Below are positions 1 to 7,916 of a stretch of DNA of 64,000 bases, piece after piece (the stretch's first letter is position 1; every line of letters starts with the position of its first letter). The DNA is from Stenotrophomonas sp. ASS1. GTDB taxonomy: Bacteria > Pseudomonadota > Gammaproteobacteria > Xanthomonadales > Xanthomonadaceae. The translations under genes and the position numbers were made by a program. The stretch is from positions 186,001-250,000 of the forward strand of contig NZ_CP031167.1 of the NCBI RefSeq assembly GCF_004346925.1, given 5' to 3'. The notes below the pieces were generated by a model that was given only the letters and a program-made list of their open reading frames with translations, had not been told where the DNA came from and did not search any database.

Positions 1-326
1 AGGTCTCCACTGCGGTGGAACTACGTTTCGATGTGGCCAACTCGCCCTCGTTGCCTGAACCGTTGCGCGCGCGCCTGCTGGCGCGGCGTGACCGGCGCAT
101 GACCGGCGAAGGCGTGCTGGTCATCGACGCGCAACGTTTCCGGACCCAGGATCGCAATCGCGAGGATGCGCGCGATCGGCTGGCGGCCTTCATCCAGGCC
201 GGGCTGAGCGTGCCCAAGCCGCGCAAGGCCACCAAGCCGACCCTCGGGTCGAAACTGCGTCGTCTGGACGCCAAACGCGGGCGCGCGCAGATCAAGCGCG
301 GGCGCTCATCACGTGACTGGGAGTGA
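1..326 (+). CDS. arfB: Peptidyl-tRNA hydrolase ArfB, 3' part
   Basis: C-terminal part of ArfB (YaeJ), a release-factor-like protein that rescues stalled ribosomes by hydrolysing peptidyl-tRNA. The reading frame (codons from base 3) is open to the left edge and begins VSTAVELRFD, matching the end of the class I release-factor core just after the GGQ loop, so the GGQ motif lies outside the window. The basic tail (KPRKATKPTLGSKLRRLDAK, then RAQIKRGR) is the helix that enters the mRNA channel and is typical of ArfB rather than of RF1/RF2. The next gene overlaps its end by 14 bases if its GTG start is used. Partial at the 5' end. Confidence 0.85.
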   Translation, partial: VSTAVELRFDVANSPSLPEPLRARLLARRDRRMTGEGVLVIDAQRFRTQDRNREDARDRLAAFIQAGLSVPKPRKATKPTLGSKLRRLDAKRGRAQIKRGRSSRDWE

Positions 327-933
327 TTGCTTGAACAACCCGACTTCGTTGCTGCCGGCCGTGCCGCCGCAGATGCCGCAGGTCAAACCCAACGCCTTCC
401 TGCGCTGGCTGGCGCGCTGCACCCTGCGCATGGGCGGCTGGAAGGTGACCGGTACCCTGCCTGACATCCCCAGGCTGGTCTTCATCATCGCCCCGCATTC
501 GTCCAACTGGGACGGCCTGTGGGGCATGGCCGCGAAGATCGCGCTGGGCATGAAGGTGAAGGTGCTGGGCAAGGCATCGCTGTTCTGGTGGCCGCTCGGC
601 CCGCTGCTGCACAAGCTGGGCGTGATCCCGCTCGATCGCAGCTCGCCGCAGGGCACGGTGGGCCAGGCGGTGGATCTGCTGCGCAACAACGAGAAGATGT
701 GGTTCGCCATCACGCCCGAGGGCACCCGCAAGGCCGTGAAGGACTGGAAGGCCGGCTTCCTGAAGATCGCGCGGATGGCCGACGTGCCGATCCTGGCCGC
801 GTATTTCCACTACCCGGAAAAGACCATCGGCATCGGCCCGCTGTTCACGCCGACCGGCGATGACGCCGCCGACATGGCCGCCATCCGCGAGTTCTACCGG
901 CCTTGGATCGGCAAGACCCGCGGTACGGTCTGA
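313..933 (+). CDS. 1-acyl-sn-glycerol-3-phosphate acyltransferase-like protein
   Basis: PlsC-family acyltransferase of about 206 residues. It shows the HX4D catalytic motif as HSSNWD near residue 62 and the substrate-binding EGTR motif as PEGTRK near residue 136, the two hallmarks of lysophosphatidate acyltransferases. Such enzymes move an acyl chain onto a lysophospholipid at the inner membrane. This one is shorter than housekeeping PlsC and belongs to the group often named simply as lysophospholipid acyltransferase, so the exact substrate is open. The GTG at 313 overlaps arfB; a TTG at 331 with GGGAG nine bases upstream is an equally good start. Confidence 0.8.
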   Translation: MTGSDCLNNPTSLLPAVPPQMPQVKPNAFLRWLARCTLRMGGWKVTGTLPDIPRLVFIIAPHSSNWDGLWGMAAKIALGMKVKVLGKASLFWWPLGPLLHKLGVIPLDRSSPQGTVGQAVDLLRNNEKMWFAITPEGTRKAVKDWKAGFLKIARMADVPILAAYFHYPEKTIGIGPLFTPTGDDAADMAAIREFYRPWIGKTRGTV

Positions 934-1044
934 GCCGGCCGCAGGCCGCCGCATAGACGCCACGTCCGGCACATGCCGGGCGAGCGCGACAGGAGTAGGG
1001 TGGAGGGCTGGTATCCCGTACCGTCTGCCCAAGGAGTGTTTTAC

Positions 1045-3201
1045 ATGTCGCGTACCGTAGTCCTGGCCGCCGCCATCAGCCTGGCGCTGGCGGCCTGTTC
1101 CGGCAAGGAGTCCACCCCCGTGTCCGATGCCCAGAAAGCCCCGGCCCAGCAGCCGGCCGAAGCCTCCACCAATCCGCTGCTGAGCGCCAGCACGCTGCCG
1201 TTCCAGGCGCCGCAGTTCGACAAGATCAAGGACAGCGACTACCTGCCGGCGTTCGAAGAAGGCATGCGCCAGCACCTGGCCGACGTGCGCAAGATCGCTG
1301 ACAGCAGCGAGCCGGCCACCTTCGACAACACCATCGTGGCGATGGAGCGCAGCGGCGAGACGCTGAACCGCGTGTCGCGCATCTTCTTCGGCCTGGTCCA
1401 GGCCGATACCAACGATGCGCGCCAGAAGATCCAGGAAGACGTGGCGCCGAAGCTGGCCGCGCACCAGGACGAGATCAACCTCGATCCGAAGCTGTTCGCG
1501 CGCGTGAAGTCGCTGTACGACCAGCGTGACACGCTGGAGCTGGACCCGGTGCAGAAGCGCCTGGTCGAGCACTACTACGACGGCCTGGTGCGCGCCGGTG
1601 CGCAGCTGTCCGATGCCGACAAGGCGAGCCTGCGCAAGCTCAACGTGGAAGAGACCACCCTTTCCACCCAGTTCCATACCCGCCTGGTGGCCGCCACCGC
1701 CGCTGCGGCCGTCGTTGTCGACGACAAGGCCAAGCTGGCCGGCCTGGACGAGGACGCGATCAACAACGCCGCCAACGCCGCCAAGGACCGCAAGCTGGAT
1801 GGCAAGTTCCTGCTGCCGCTGCAGAACACCACCCAGCAGCCGGTGCTCGGCTCGCTGAGCGACCGCGACCAGCGTGCCGCCGTGCTGAAGGCTTCGGAAA
1901 CCCGCGCCGAGCGTGGCGATGCCAACGACACCCGGCAGACCGTGCAGCGCCTGGCCCAGCTGCGTGCGCAGAAGGCCAAGCTGCTCGGCTTTGACACCTT
2001 CGCCGACTACCAGCTGGGCGACCAGATGGCCAAGACCCCGGCCGCCGCGCTCAAGCTGCTGACCGACACCGTGCCGGCCGCCACCGCCAAGGCGCGCGCC
2101 GAGGCCGGCGAGATCCAGAAGGTGATCGACGCGCAGAAGGGTGGTTTCCAAGTCGCTGCCTCGGACTGGGACTTCTACGCCGAGCAGGTGCGCAAGGCCA
2201 AGTACGATCTGGACGAGTCGCAGATCAAGCCGTACTTCGAACTGGACAACGTGCTGCAGAACGGCGTCTTCTACGCCGCCACCCAGCTGTACGGCATCAC
2301 CTTCAAGCCGCGTACCGACATTCCGACCTACAACCCGGACATGAAGGTGTACGAAGTGTTCGACAAGGACGGCACCTCGCTGGCCCTGTTCTACACCGAC
2401 TACTTCAAGCGTGACAGCAAGTCCGGCGGTGCCTGGATGGACGTGTTCGTCGAACAGGACGGCCTGACCGGTGCCAAGCCGGTGGTCTACAACGTCTGCA
2501 ACTTCACCAAGCCGGCCGCCGGCCAGCCTGCGCTGATCAGCTTCGACGACGTCACCACCATGTTCCATGAGTTCGGCCATGCGCTGCACGGCATGTTCTC
2601 GAACGTGAAGTACCCGTCGATCGCGGGCACCGCCACCTCGCGCGACTTCGTCGAGTTCCCGTCGCAGTTCAACGAGCACTGGGCACTGGATCCGAAGGTG
2701 TTCGCCAACTACGCCAAGCACTACAAGACCGGCGAGGCGATGCCGCAGGAACTGGTCGACAAGATCCTCAAGGCACGCAGCTTCAACCAGGGCTACGCGA
2801 CTACCGAGTACCTGTCGGCCGCACTGCTGGACCTGGCCTGGCATACGCAGAAGGCCGATGCGCCGCTGCAGGATGTCGGCGCCTTTGAAGCCAGCGCGCT
2901 GAAGAAGTTCAAGGTCGACCTGCCGCAGGTGCCGCCGCGCTACCGCACCACCTACTTCGACCACATCTGGGGTGGCGGTTACTCGGCCGGTTACTACGCC
3001 TACTTCTGGGCCGAGGTGCTGGACCATGACGCCTACCAGTGGTTCACCGAACACGGTGGCCTGACGGCGGCCAACGGCCAGGAGTTCCGCGACAAGATCC
3101 TCTCGCGCGGCAACAGCGTGGAGCTGTCGACCCTGTACCGCGATTTCCGCGGCAAGGACCCGTCGGTGGAACCGCTGCTGAAGTTCCGCGGGCTGAAATA
3201 A
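1045..3201 (+). CDS. dcp: M3 family metallopeptidase, peptidyl-dipeptidase Dcp-like lipoprotein
   Basis: Zinc peptidase of family M3, 718 residues. The zinc motif HEFGH is present in the segment TTMFHEFGHALHG, with the downstream glutamate in the FVEFPSQF region typical of Dcp/oligopeptidase A. The N-terminus is a lipoprotein signal (VVLAAAISLALAAC, lipobox LAAC), so the enzyme should be anchored in the envelope, where it would remove dipeptides from peptide C-termini. The ATG at 1045 follows an AAGGAG ribosome binding site (1031-1036); a longer frame upstream has no such support and would hide the signal peptide. A strong terminator follows directly, so the gene is probably transcribed alone or with the acyltransferase. 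Confidence 0.9.
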   Translation: MSRTVVLAAAISLALAACSGKESTPVSDAQKAPAQQPAEASTNPLLSASTLPFQAPQFDKIKDSDYLPAFEEGMRQHLADVRKIADSSEPATFDNTIVAMERSGETLNRVSRIFFGLVQADTNDARQKIQEDVAPKLAAHQDEINLDPKLFARVKSLYDQRDTLELDPVQKRLVEHYYDGLVRAGAQLSDADKASLRKLNVEETTLSTQFHTRLVAATAAAAVVVDDKAKLAGLDEDAINNAANAAKDRKLDGKFLLPLQNTTQQPVLGSLSDRDQRAAVLKASETRAERGDANDTRQTVQRLAQLRAQKAKLLGFDTFADYQLGDQMAKTPAAALKLLTDTVPAATAKARAEAGEIQKVIDAQKGGFQVAASDWDFYAEQVRKAKYDLDESQIKPYFELDNVLQNGVFYAATQLYGITFKPRTDIPTYNPDMKVYEVFDKDGTSLALFYTDYFKRDSKSGGAWMDVFVEQDGLTGAKPVVYNVCNFTKPAAGQPALISFDDVTTMFHEFGHALHGMFSNVKYPSIAGTATSRDFVEFPSQFNEHWALDPKVFANYAKHYKTGEAMPQELVDKILKARSFNQGYATTEYLSAALLDLAWHTQKADAPLQDVGAFEASALKKFKVDLPQVPPRYRTTYFDHIWGGGYSAGYYAYFWAEVLDHDAYQWFTEHGGLTAANGQEFRDKILSRGNSVELSTLYRDFRGKDPSVEPLLKFRGLK

Positions 3202-3209
3202 GAAAGCGA

Positions 3210-3240
3210 AAACGGCGGGGGCAACCCCGCCGTTTTTCTT
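3210..3240 (+). terminator. Rho-independent terminator after dcp
   Basis: The hairpin GGCGGGG-GCAA-CCCCGCC, extended by A-T pairs, is followed by TTTTTCTTT. It begins nine bases after the dcp stop codon. Confidence 0.9.
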
Positions 3241-3243
3241 TGT

Positions 3244-3264
3244 GTAGCGTCGAGCTTGCTCGAC
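3244..3264 (+). repeat. SMAG/REP element, GTCGAGC subtype
   Basis: GTAG head followed by the palindrome GTCGAGC-TT-GCTCGAC. The same subtype recurs as an inverted pair at 34522-34583. It marks the edge of the low-GC orphan gene. Confidence 0.75.
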
Positions 3265-3318
3265 TCCTTTCTCGGTGCCCGATACGCGTCCTCAGCATCT
3301 TTGGCGGTGGGAATGCAA

Positions 3319-4581
3319 TCAAATAGCGTGTTTAAGAATTTCTTCAGCTGCAACCAGGACATACCCCGGACGGGTCTTGATCTCTTTCGAATGATTTGAA
3401 TCTGGCGCGGGCATGCTATGGATGAGGCCCAGAGTCCCAAGGAGTCCGCCGAGTGCCGTGGTGGGGCCTTCCGTTGCGAGGCATACGGCTGAGACACAGA
3501 GTCCAAGGATTCCGGTTGCACTGCGTTTCAGTGACGCAGAACGAGAAGTAGCGATCTCCAACTCCGCGCGTGCTGTTGCAGCTTGCTCACGCAGTTCGGC
3601 GACGGTGTCCACCCAGGCTAACGGGTTCAATGAGGATGGCGTGCTTGTCAGTCGTCTTGCGAGAAATTCTCGCAATGAAGGTAGTGCAGCGCTTGCAGCA
3701 GACCTCAGCTCCAACGTCTGTTTTATGGAAAGGCCAGAAACCCAAGGAAGATTGGCGGCTCTTTCAGCAGAAAATGCTTGCAGATTCCAAGATTCTTCAG
3801 ATCGTCTGTCATCTGATATGAGGGCCGATATGCCCGCCGGCGAATTTGAGAACACGCTTCCTCCGATGCTGCTAGCGCTTTGCGCATCGAAGAATGTCGT
3901 CCTAATGCAATCTTTTAGTGATTCTCTAATAATTTGTTCATCGGGAACTCCATTTATCCTATGGGCATCTAAGTGTATGAGTACGCCGGGGCTATAGACT
4001 TGAGTGAAATCAAGTGTTGCTGTTTCTCCGCTTCTATCGATCTTGAGCGATGAATAAATTTCGCGTAGGACTTGATCGGTGAGGATGTCGATGCGCTCTT
4101 CAAATGGCTTCGCGCAACTCAAACAGAATTGATGGAGAGGGGTTGAGAATTTTAGAATTCCAGCCTCGATCAATGGCTGAATCTTCTTAAGGACCATCAC
4201 GTCCACTAAGAGTGGAAAAATGTCGTTGTTCGTCGGTCTTGATTTTAGGGAATTTATTTCGTCGAAGAACGAGTCGCCCACAATGACTTCGTCTGCCATT
4301 AGGGCAATGCTACGAGCTATTTGAGAAGCGTAGCCAATCCTGCACGGTGGTGCTTGGCAGGCGCCCATGCCGCCAAAGAGGTCGAGGCCTCCACTGAGCA
4401 CTGCCTTGAATCCGTCAGAAGTACTGACTTTCGATGCCACTGGCGTGGACGTTGATTGATCCTTGAGCTCTCGAGTCATGCCCTTGAGCTTCCGCATTGC
4501 TGCCCGACTATCAGAGAAGTCGAATTTCTCGTTCAAGAGGACGGCGATGTGGGCAGGAAGTCCATCTGAAGCATCTATCAT
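3319..4581 (-). CDS. Hypothetical protein, probably horizontally acquired
   Basis: I do not recognise this 420-residue protein. Its base composition and codon use are clearly more AT-rich than those of both neighbours (many ATT, AAT, TTT and TCT codons), which suggests transfer. No signal peptide is visible. Near the C-terminus lie two hydrophobic stretches, TGILGLCVSAVCLA and ALGGLLGTLGLIHSM, preceded by an alanine- and glutamate-rich helical stretch (around ELREQAATARAELEIA) that could form a coiled coil. This suggests a cytosolic N-terminal domain held at the membrane by a C-terminal hairpin. The N-terminal part contains CLSCAKPFEERIDIL. The ATG at 4581 has GGGAG seven bases upstream. A defence or effector role is possible but not shown. 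Confidence 0.7.
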   Translation of the reverse strand: MIDASDGLPAHIAVLLNEKFDFSDSRAAMRKLKGMTRELKDQSTSTPVASKVSTSDGFKAVLSGGLDLFGGMGACQAPPCRIGYASQIARSIALMADEVIVGDSFFDEINSLKSRPTNNDIFPLLVDVMVLKKIQPLIEAGILKFSTPLHQFCLSCAKPFEERIDILTDQVLREIYSSLKIDRSGETATLDFTQVYSPGVLIHLDAHRINGVPDEQIIRESLKDCIRTTFFDAQSASSIGGSVFSNSPAGISALISDDRRSEESWNLQAFSAERAANLPWVSGLSIKQTLELRSAASAALPSLREFLARRLTSTPSSLNPLAWVDTVAELREQAATARAELEIATSRSASLKRSATGILGLCVSAVCLATEGPTTALGGLLGTLGLIHSMPAPDSNHSKEIKTRPGYVLVAAEEILKHAI

Positions 4582-4839
4582 TCCTTTGCTCCCAACCTTG
4601 TTGTTGATTCCAATCTTGCCAAAATACTGATCTTCATTCCGCTACGAATTCGTACCCCGTTGCATCGCCAACCTGACGTTGTCGAGATAGGCAGCGCCAA
4701 AGGCACTCGGGTTGCACGACTCGGCGAAAGGCGTTACGCACCTTTTACGCCCCGCGCCATCGCCCACCATCGCACCTTTACGGCTTGCACGCGCATCGTG
4801 TGCCTACCGCGCCGCAGGGCGCTTTATGCAAGGTGGTGT

Positions 4840-5235
4840 ATGACCCTCCTGGTGATCCGGCACGCGCCGTCGTCGGCGCCGCGCCCGCAGCTTCCGCTAG
4901 AACTGTGTGGCCACCGCGTGCTGTGCAACGACTGCGCCAGCCTGTCCGATGTGCGCCAGTGCCTGTGCCAGGCCCAGGCCGATGACTGGGTGCTGCTGGA
5001 CGTGGGCGTGGCCGACGATGCGCAGTGGCAGGCCGAGGGCGGTGCGCTGCAGGCAGCGCTGGAGCGCATGCCTGCAGCGTACATCGAACTGCAGGCCCCG
5101 CACGAACCCGGCCTGGAAGCGCGTCTGCGCCTGCAGCACGGCCCGGCCGCCGTGGTAGTCGACCAGCGCAGCCAGCAGACCGGGTACCCGCTGTCGCTGG
5201 CCATCGTCGGCCGTCGCCTGGCGCAGGGGGGCTGA
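4840..5235 (+). CDS. AroQ-fold (type II dehydroquinase-like) protein, copy A
   Basis: 131-residue protein beginning MTLLVIRHAP. The overall pattern follows type II 3-dehydroquinate dehydratase: an initial LLVI strand, a central DDWVLLDVG strand, then AAYIELQAP in the place of the IEVHLSN strand, and a final PLSLAIVGRRL helix in the place of GYxLALEAAL. The catalytic tyrosine loop and the histidine of the EVH motif are missing, so it is unlikely to be a working dehydroquinase. It is followed after three bases by a second protein of the same plan, so the two are probably co-transcribed and may form a mixed oligomer. Start chosen at the ATG with AGG a few bases upstream; a longer frame upstream has no support. 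Confidence 0.55.
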   Translation: MTLLVIRHAPSSAPRPQLPLELCGHRVLCNDCASLSDVRQCLCQAQADDWVLLDVGVADDAQWQAEGGALQAALERMPAAYIELQAPHEPGLEARLRLQHGPAAVVVDQRSQQTGYPLSLAIVGRRLAQGG

Positions 5236-5238
5236 GCC

Positions 5239-5685
5239 ATGTCGATCTTCATCATCCGCGGCCCGGAAGCGGCCGGCACGCTCATCCGCACGGCCATGCC
5301 GCTGCCTGCGCCGGTACTGAAATCGCTGGTGCACCGCGCGATCGACGCCGGCACCAGCGTGGCCATCCGCGCCTGTGGTTCGGAACAGGAGCTGCTGGAT
5401 GCCCTGCGCGTGGCCGACCACAGCCGCGGCGAAGTGACCCTGCTCGACCCCGGTGCCTGTGCGGGCAGCCTGCGCCTGCAGCGTCTGCTGCCGTACCTGC
5501 ACAACGCCTACGTGGAAGTGCACGACGACGGCGCTGTCGCCGAACCCTGCCTGCCGGCCGGCGTCGGCCAGCGCCTGGGCATCGCCGCCGGGTACGGCGC
5601 GCAGAGCTACGTGCTGGCGCTGGACATCGCCCTGGACCACCTTGGCCTGGGCGAGCACGCCAACCGCGTGCACGTCGGCACCTGA
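5239..5685 (+). CDS. AroQ-fold (type II dehydroquinase-like) protein, copy B
   Basis: 148-residue protein closer to type II 3-dehydroquinate dehydratase than copy A. It has FIIRGP at the N-terminus (compare LVLHGPN), ELLDALRVAD and VTLLDPGA (compare ELIDWIHEA and IINPGA), YVEVHDDG (compare IEVHLSN), and GYGAQSYVLALDIAL, which closely resembles the family's C-terminal GAQGYxLALEAAL. The EVH histidine is kept, but the lid-loop tyrosine and the HAREEFRHHSY arginine region are replaced by AVAEPCLPAG, so catalysis is doubtful. The start codon follows copy A by three bases, which indicates translational coupling. A true aroQ would be expected elsewhere in the genome. Confidence 0.6.
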   Translation: MSIFIIRGPEAAGTLIRTAMPLPAPVLKSLVHRAIDAGTSVAIRACGSEQELLDALRVADHSRGEVTLLDPGACAGSLRLQRLLPYLHNAYVEVHDDGAVAEPCLPAGVGQRLGIAAGYGAQSYVLALDIALDHLGLGEHANRVHVGT

Positions 5686-5694
5686 ACGCGATCG

Positions 5695-5768
5695 GTAGCG
5701 GCGGGCCATGCCCGGCGGATTGCCGGAACCACCGCGCTGCGCGCTCGCCGGGCATGCCCCGGCGCTAC
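5695..5768. repeat. Inverted pair of SMAG/REP elements
   Basis: GTAGCGGCGGGCCATGCCCG at 5695 is matched by an inverted copy ending GGCGCTAC at 5768. The pair can form a long cruciform between copy B and lepB. Confidence 0.85.
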
Positions 5769-5827
5769 CGGGAACCTCCTGCGCCTGCATGTGGTCTGAT
5801 ACCGCTACCACCTACCCGGAGCCTGTC

Positions 5828-6454
5828 ATGGATGCTGTTGCCCGCCCTCCCTTTTCCGAACGCGCGCTGGCCTGGCTGAAGAAGGAAGCATTGCCGCTGC
5901 TGGTGATGCTCGGCCTGCTCGCCGCCTCCCGCGATACCCTCGCCAACCACTACGTGGTACCCAGCGGCTCGATGCAGCCGACCCTGCAGCCCGGCGACCG
6001 GGTGGTGGTGGACATGCGCGCCTATGGCCTGCGCCTGCCGTTCACCGGCAAGGAACTGATGCCCACCGGTGTTCCGCAGCGCGGTGAAGTGGCGGTGTTC
6101 GATTCACCGGCCGACGGCACCCGCCTGATCAAGCGCGTGGCGGCGGTGGCCGGTGACCATGTGCAGATGCGCGAGGGCCATCTGAGCATCAACGGCCAGC
6201 CGCTGCAGATCGCCGACCTGCAGGACGTGGAAGCCTTCGGCGACCGCCGTGCCCGCCTCGACCTGGACATGGGCGGCGGCCCGGACATCGCCGATCTGGT
6301 GGTGCCTGCCGGCAAGGTGCTGGTACTGGGTGACCACCGCGGCAACAGCTTCGACGGTCGCTTCTTCGGCTTCGTTGACGCCGACAAGCTCTACGGCCGC
6401 GCCGTGGCGGTGTACTACCGCCGGGGTGCCGGCTTCGAATGGCAGCGCCTGTAA
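5828..6454 (+). CDS. lepB: Signal peptidase I
   Basis: Membrane serine protease of family S26 that removes signal peptides on the outer face of the inner membrane. The catalytic serine lies in VPSGSMQPTLQPGD and the general-base lysine in RLIKRVAAVAGD, with the later box LVLGDHRGNSFDGR. A single N-terminal membrane segment (LPLLVMLGLLAAS) precedes the catalytic part. At 208 residues it is shorter than the two-membrane-segment E. coli enzyme, so it may be a second, accessory LepB rather than the essential copy that usually follows lepA. The ATG at 5828 was chosen because the longer frame upstream runs through the REP pair. Confidence 0.88.
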   Translation: MDAVARPPFSERALAWLKKEALPLLVMLGLLAASRDTLANHYVVPSGSMQPTLQPGDRVVVDMRAYGLRLPFTGKELMPTGVPQRGEVAVFDSPADGTRLIKRVAAVAGDHVQMREGHLSINGQPLQIADLQDVEAFGDRRARLDLDMGGGPDIADLVVPAGKVLVLGDHRGNSFDGRFFGFVDADKLYGRAVAVYYRRGAGFEWQRL

Positions 6455-6459
6455 GCTGA

Positions 6460-6496
6460 ATTGATACTTTTAGTGTATCAATCCTGACCTATCAGG
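6460..6496. promoter_or_regulatory. Two adjacent palindromes upstream of the MFS gene
   Basis: ATTGATAC-N7-GTATCAAT (6460-6482) is a perfect 8-bp-arm palindrome in an AT-rich patch, followed at once by CCTGA-CCTA-TCAGG (6483-6496). They lie 80-118 bases before the transporter start and just after lepB. The first looks like a repressor operator; the second could be part of the same site. There is no T-tract, so a terminator is less likely. Confidence 0.5.
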
Positions 6497-6577
6497 TTAT
6501 GGATCGACTGGATCGACGGGCCTAGTCTGAGGCCCGTTCCCTCCCACGCTTGGCCGCCCCACCGGCCCATCGATCCC

Positions 6578-7834
6578 ATGACTGGCGAAACCGTGGTGGC
6601 CGTTGAAGGCCGCCCCTCCACCGTCGATTCCATCGCCGAGACCCGCATCCAGCAGGGCACACCGGCCTTCCGCCGCACCGCGCTCGCGTTGTTCCTGGCC
6701 GGTTTCTCCACCTTCGGCCTGCTCTACACGGTGCAGCCGCTGCTGCCGGAGTTCAGCCGTCATTTCGGCGTGTCCGCCGCCGGCAGCGCGATGTCGCTGT
6801 CGTTGACCACCGGCACGCTGGCGGTGGCGATGCTGCTGGCCGGCCTGCTCTCCGATGCGGTTGGCCGCCGCCCGATGATGATCGCCGCGCTGCTGGCCTC
6901 GGCCACGCTGTCGCTGTGCACGGCGCTGGTGGATGACTGGACCACGCTGCTGGTGCTGCGCACGCTGCTCGGCCTGGCGTTGAGCGGCGTGCCGGCAGTG
7001 GCGATGACCTACCTTGTCGAGGAAATGGACAGCCGCGCGCTGGGCCTGGCGATGGGCCTGTACATCGGCGGCAACGCCATCGGTGGCATGAGCGGGCGCC
7101 TGCTGGCCGGCATCATCGCCGACCATTGGGGCTGGCGATGGGGCATCGGCGTGGTTTCGATCATCGCCATCGCCAGTACCGTGCTGTTGTGGCTGCAGCT
7201 GCCACCGTCGCGGCACTTCCATGCACGTCGCGGCGGCCTGCGCCAATTGCCGTCGCGCTGGCGCACGCTGTTCGCCGACCCGGGCCTGCCGTGGCTGTTC
7301 GCCACCTCGTTCGTGCTGATGGGCGTGTTCGTCACCCTCTACAACTACCTCGGGTATCACCTGCTGGCGCCGCCGTACCACCTCAGCCAGACCGTGGTGG
7401 GGCTGATCTTCAGCGTGTACCTGGTAGGCACCTTCAGTTCGGCGTGGATGGGCCAGCAGGCGACGCGTTACGGGCGCGGGCGCATCCTGTCGATCTCGTT
7501 CGCACTGATTGGTGCCGGCATCGCGCTGTTGGCGATGCCGTGGCTGAGCACGATGGCACTCGGTATCGCGCTGGTGACGTTCGGCTTCTTCGGCGGTCAC
7601 TCCGTGGCCAGCAGCTGGGTCGGCAGCCGCGCCGGTGCGATGCGCGCCGAAGCCTCGGCGCTGTACCTGTTCGCCTACTACCTGGGTTCGAGCGTGCTCG
7701 GTGGTGTGGGTGGCCTGGCCTATGCAGCGTGGGACTGGCTGGGTGTGTGCCTGTTCGCCGCCGTACTGACCCTGATCGGCGGTGGCATCGTCTGGGCACT
7801 GCAGCAGCGCGCGCCGCAGCCGGTGACGGCGTGA
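6578..7834 (+). CDS. MFS transporter, YnfM-like
   Basis: 418-residue major facilitator with about twelve hydrophobic segments. The loop 2-3 signature reads GLLSDAVGRRPMMI, as expected for a drug/proton antiporter-type MFS protein, and the fold closely resembles E. coli YnfM/AraJ-type exporters. It should export a small molecule driven by the proton gradient; the substrate is unknown. A LysR gene lies convergently downstream, and in E. coli ynfM is also paired with a LysR gene (ynfL), which supports a regulator-transporter pair. The palindromes at 6460-6496 lie in its probable promoter region. Confidence 0.85.
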   Translation: MTGETVVAVEGRPSTVDSIAETRIQQGTPAFRRTALALFLAGFSTFGLLYTVQPLLPEFSRHFGVSAAGSAMSLSLTTGTLAVAMLLAGLLSDAVGRRPMMIAALLASATLSLCTALVDDWTTLLVLRTLLGLALSGVPAVAMTYLVEEMDSRALGLAMGLYIGGNAIGGMSGRLLAGIIADHWGWRWGIGVVSIIAIASTVLLWLQLPPSRHFHARRGGLRQLPSRWRTLFADPGLPWLFATSFVLMGVFVTLYNYLGYHLLAPPYHLSQTVVGLIFSVYLVGTFSSAWMGQQATRYGRGRILSISFALIGAGIALLAMPWLSTMALGIALVTFGFFGGHSVASSWVGSRAGAMRAEASALYLFAYYLGSSVLGGVGGLAYAAWDWLGVCLFAAVLTLIGGGIVWALQQRAPQPVTA

Positions 7835-7844
7835 ACCTGCTCTG

Positions 7845-7901
7845 GTAGATGCCGACCTTGGTCGGCGCTGTGGCCGTGGGCCAACCAAGGTTGGCCGCTA
7901 C
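7845..7901. repeat. Inverted pair of SMAG-like elements
   Basis: GTAGATGCCGACCTTGGTCG on the left and an inverted GCCAACCAAGGTTGGC ending CTAC on the right. It separates the convergent MFS and LysR genes. Confidence 0.75.
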
Positions 7902-7916
7902 CGGGTGGGTTGCATC

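Noticed and set aside
292..3054. Long open frame of 920 codons opposite the acyltransferase and dcp genes
   Set aside because: It is a high-GC shadow of the two plus-strand genes, has a low-complexity composition and matches no family.
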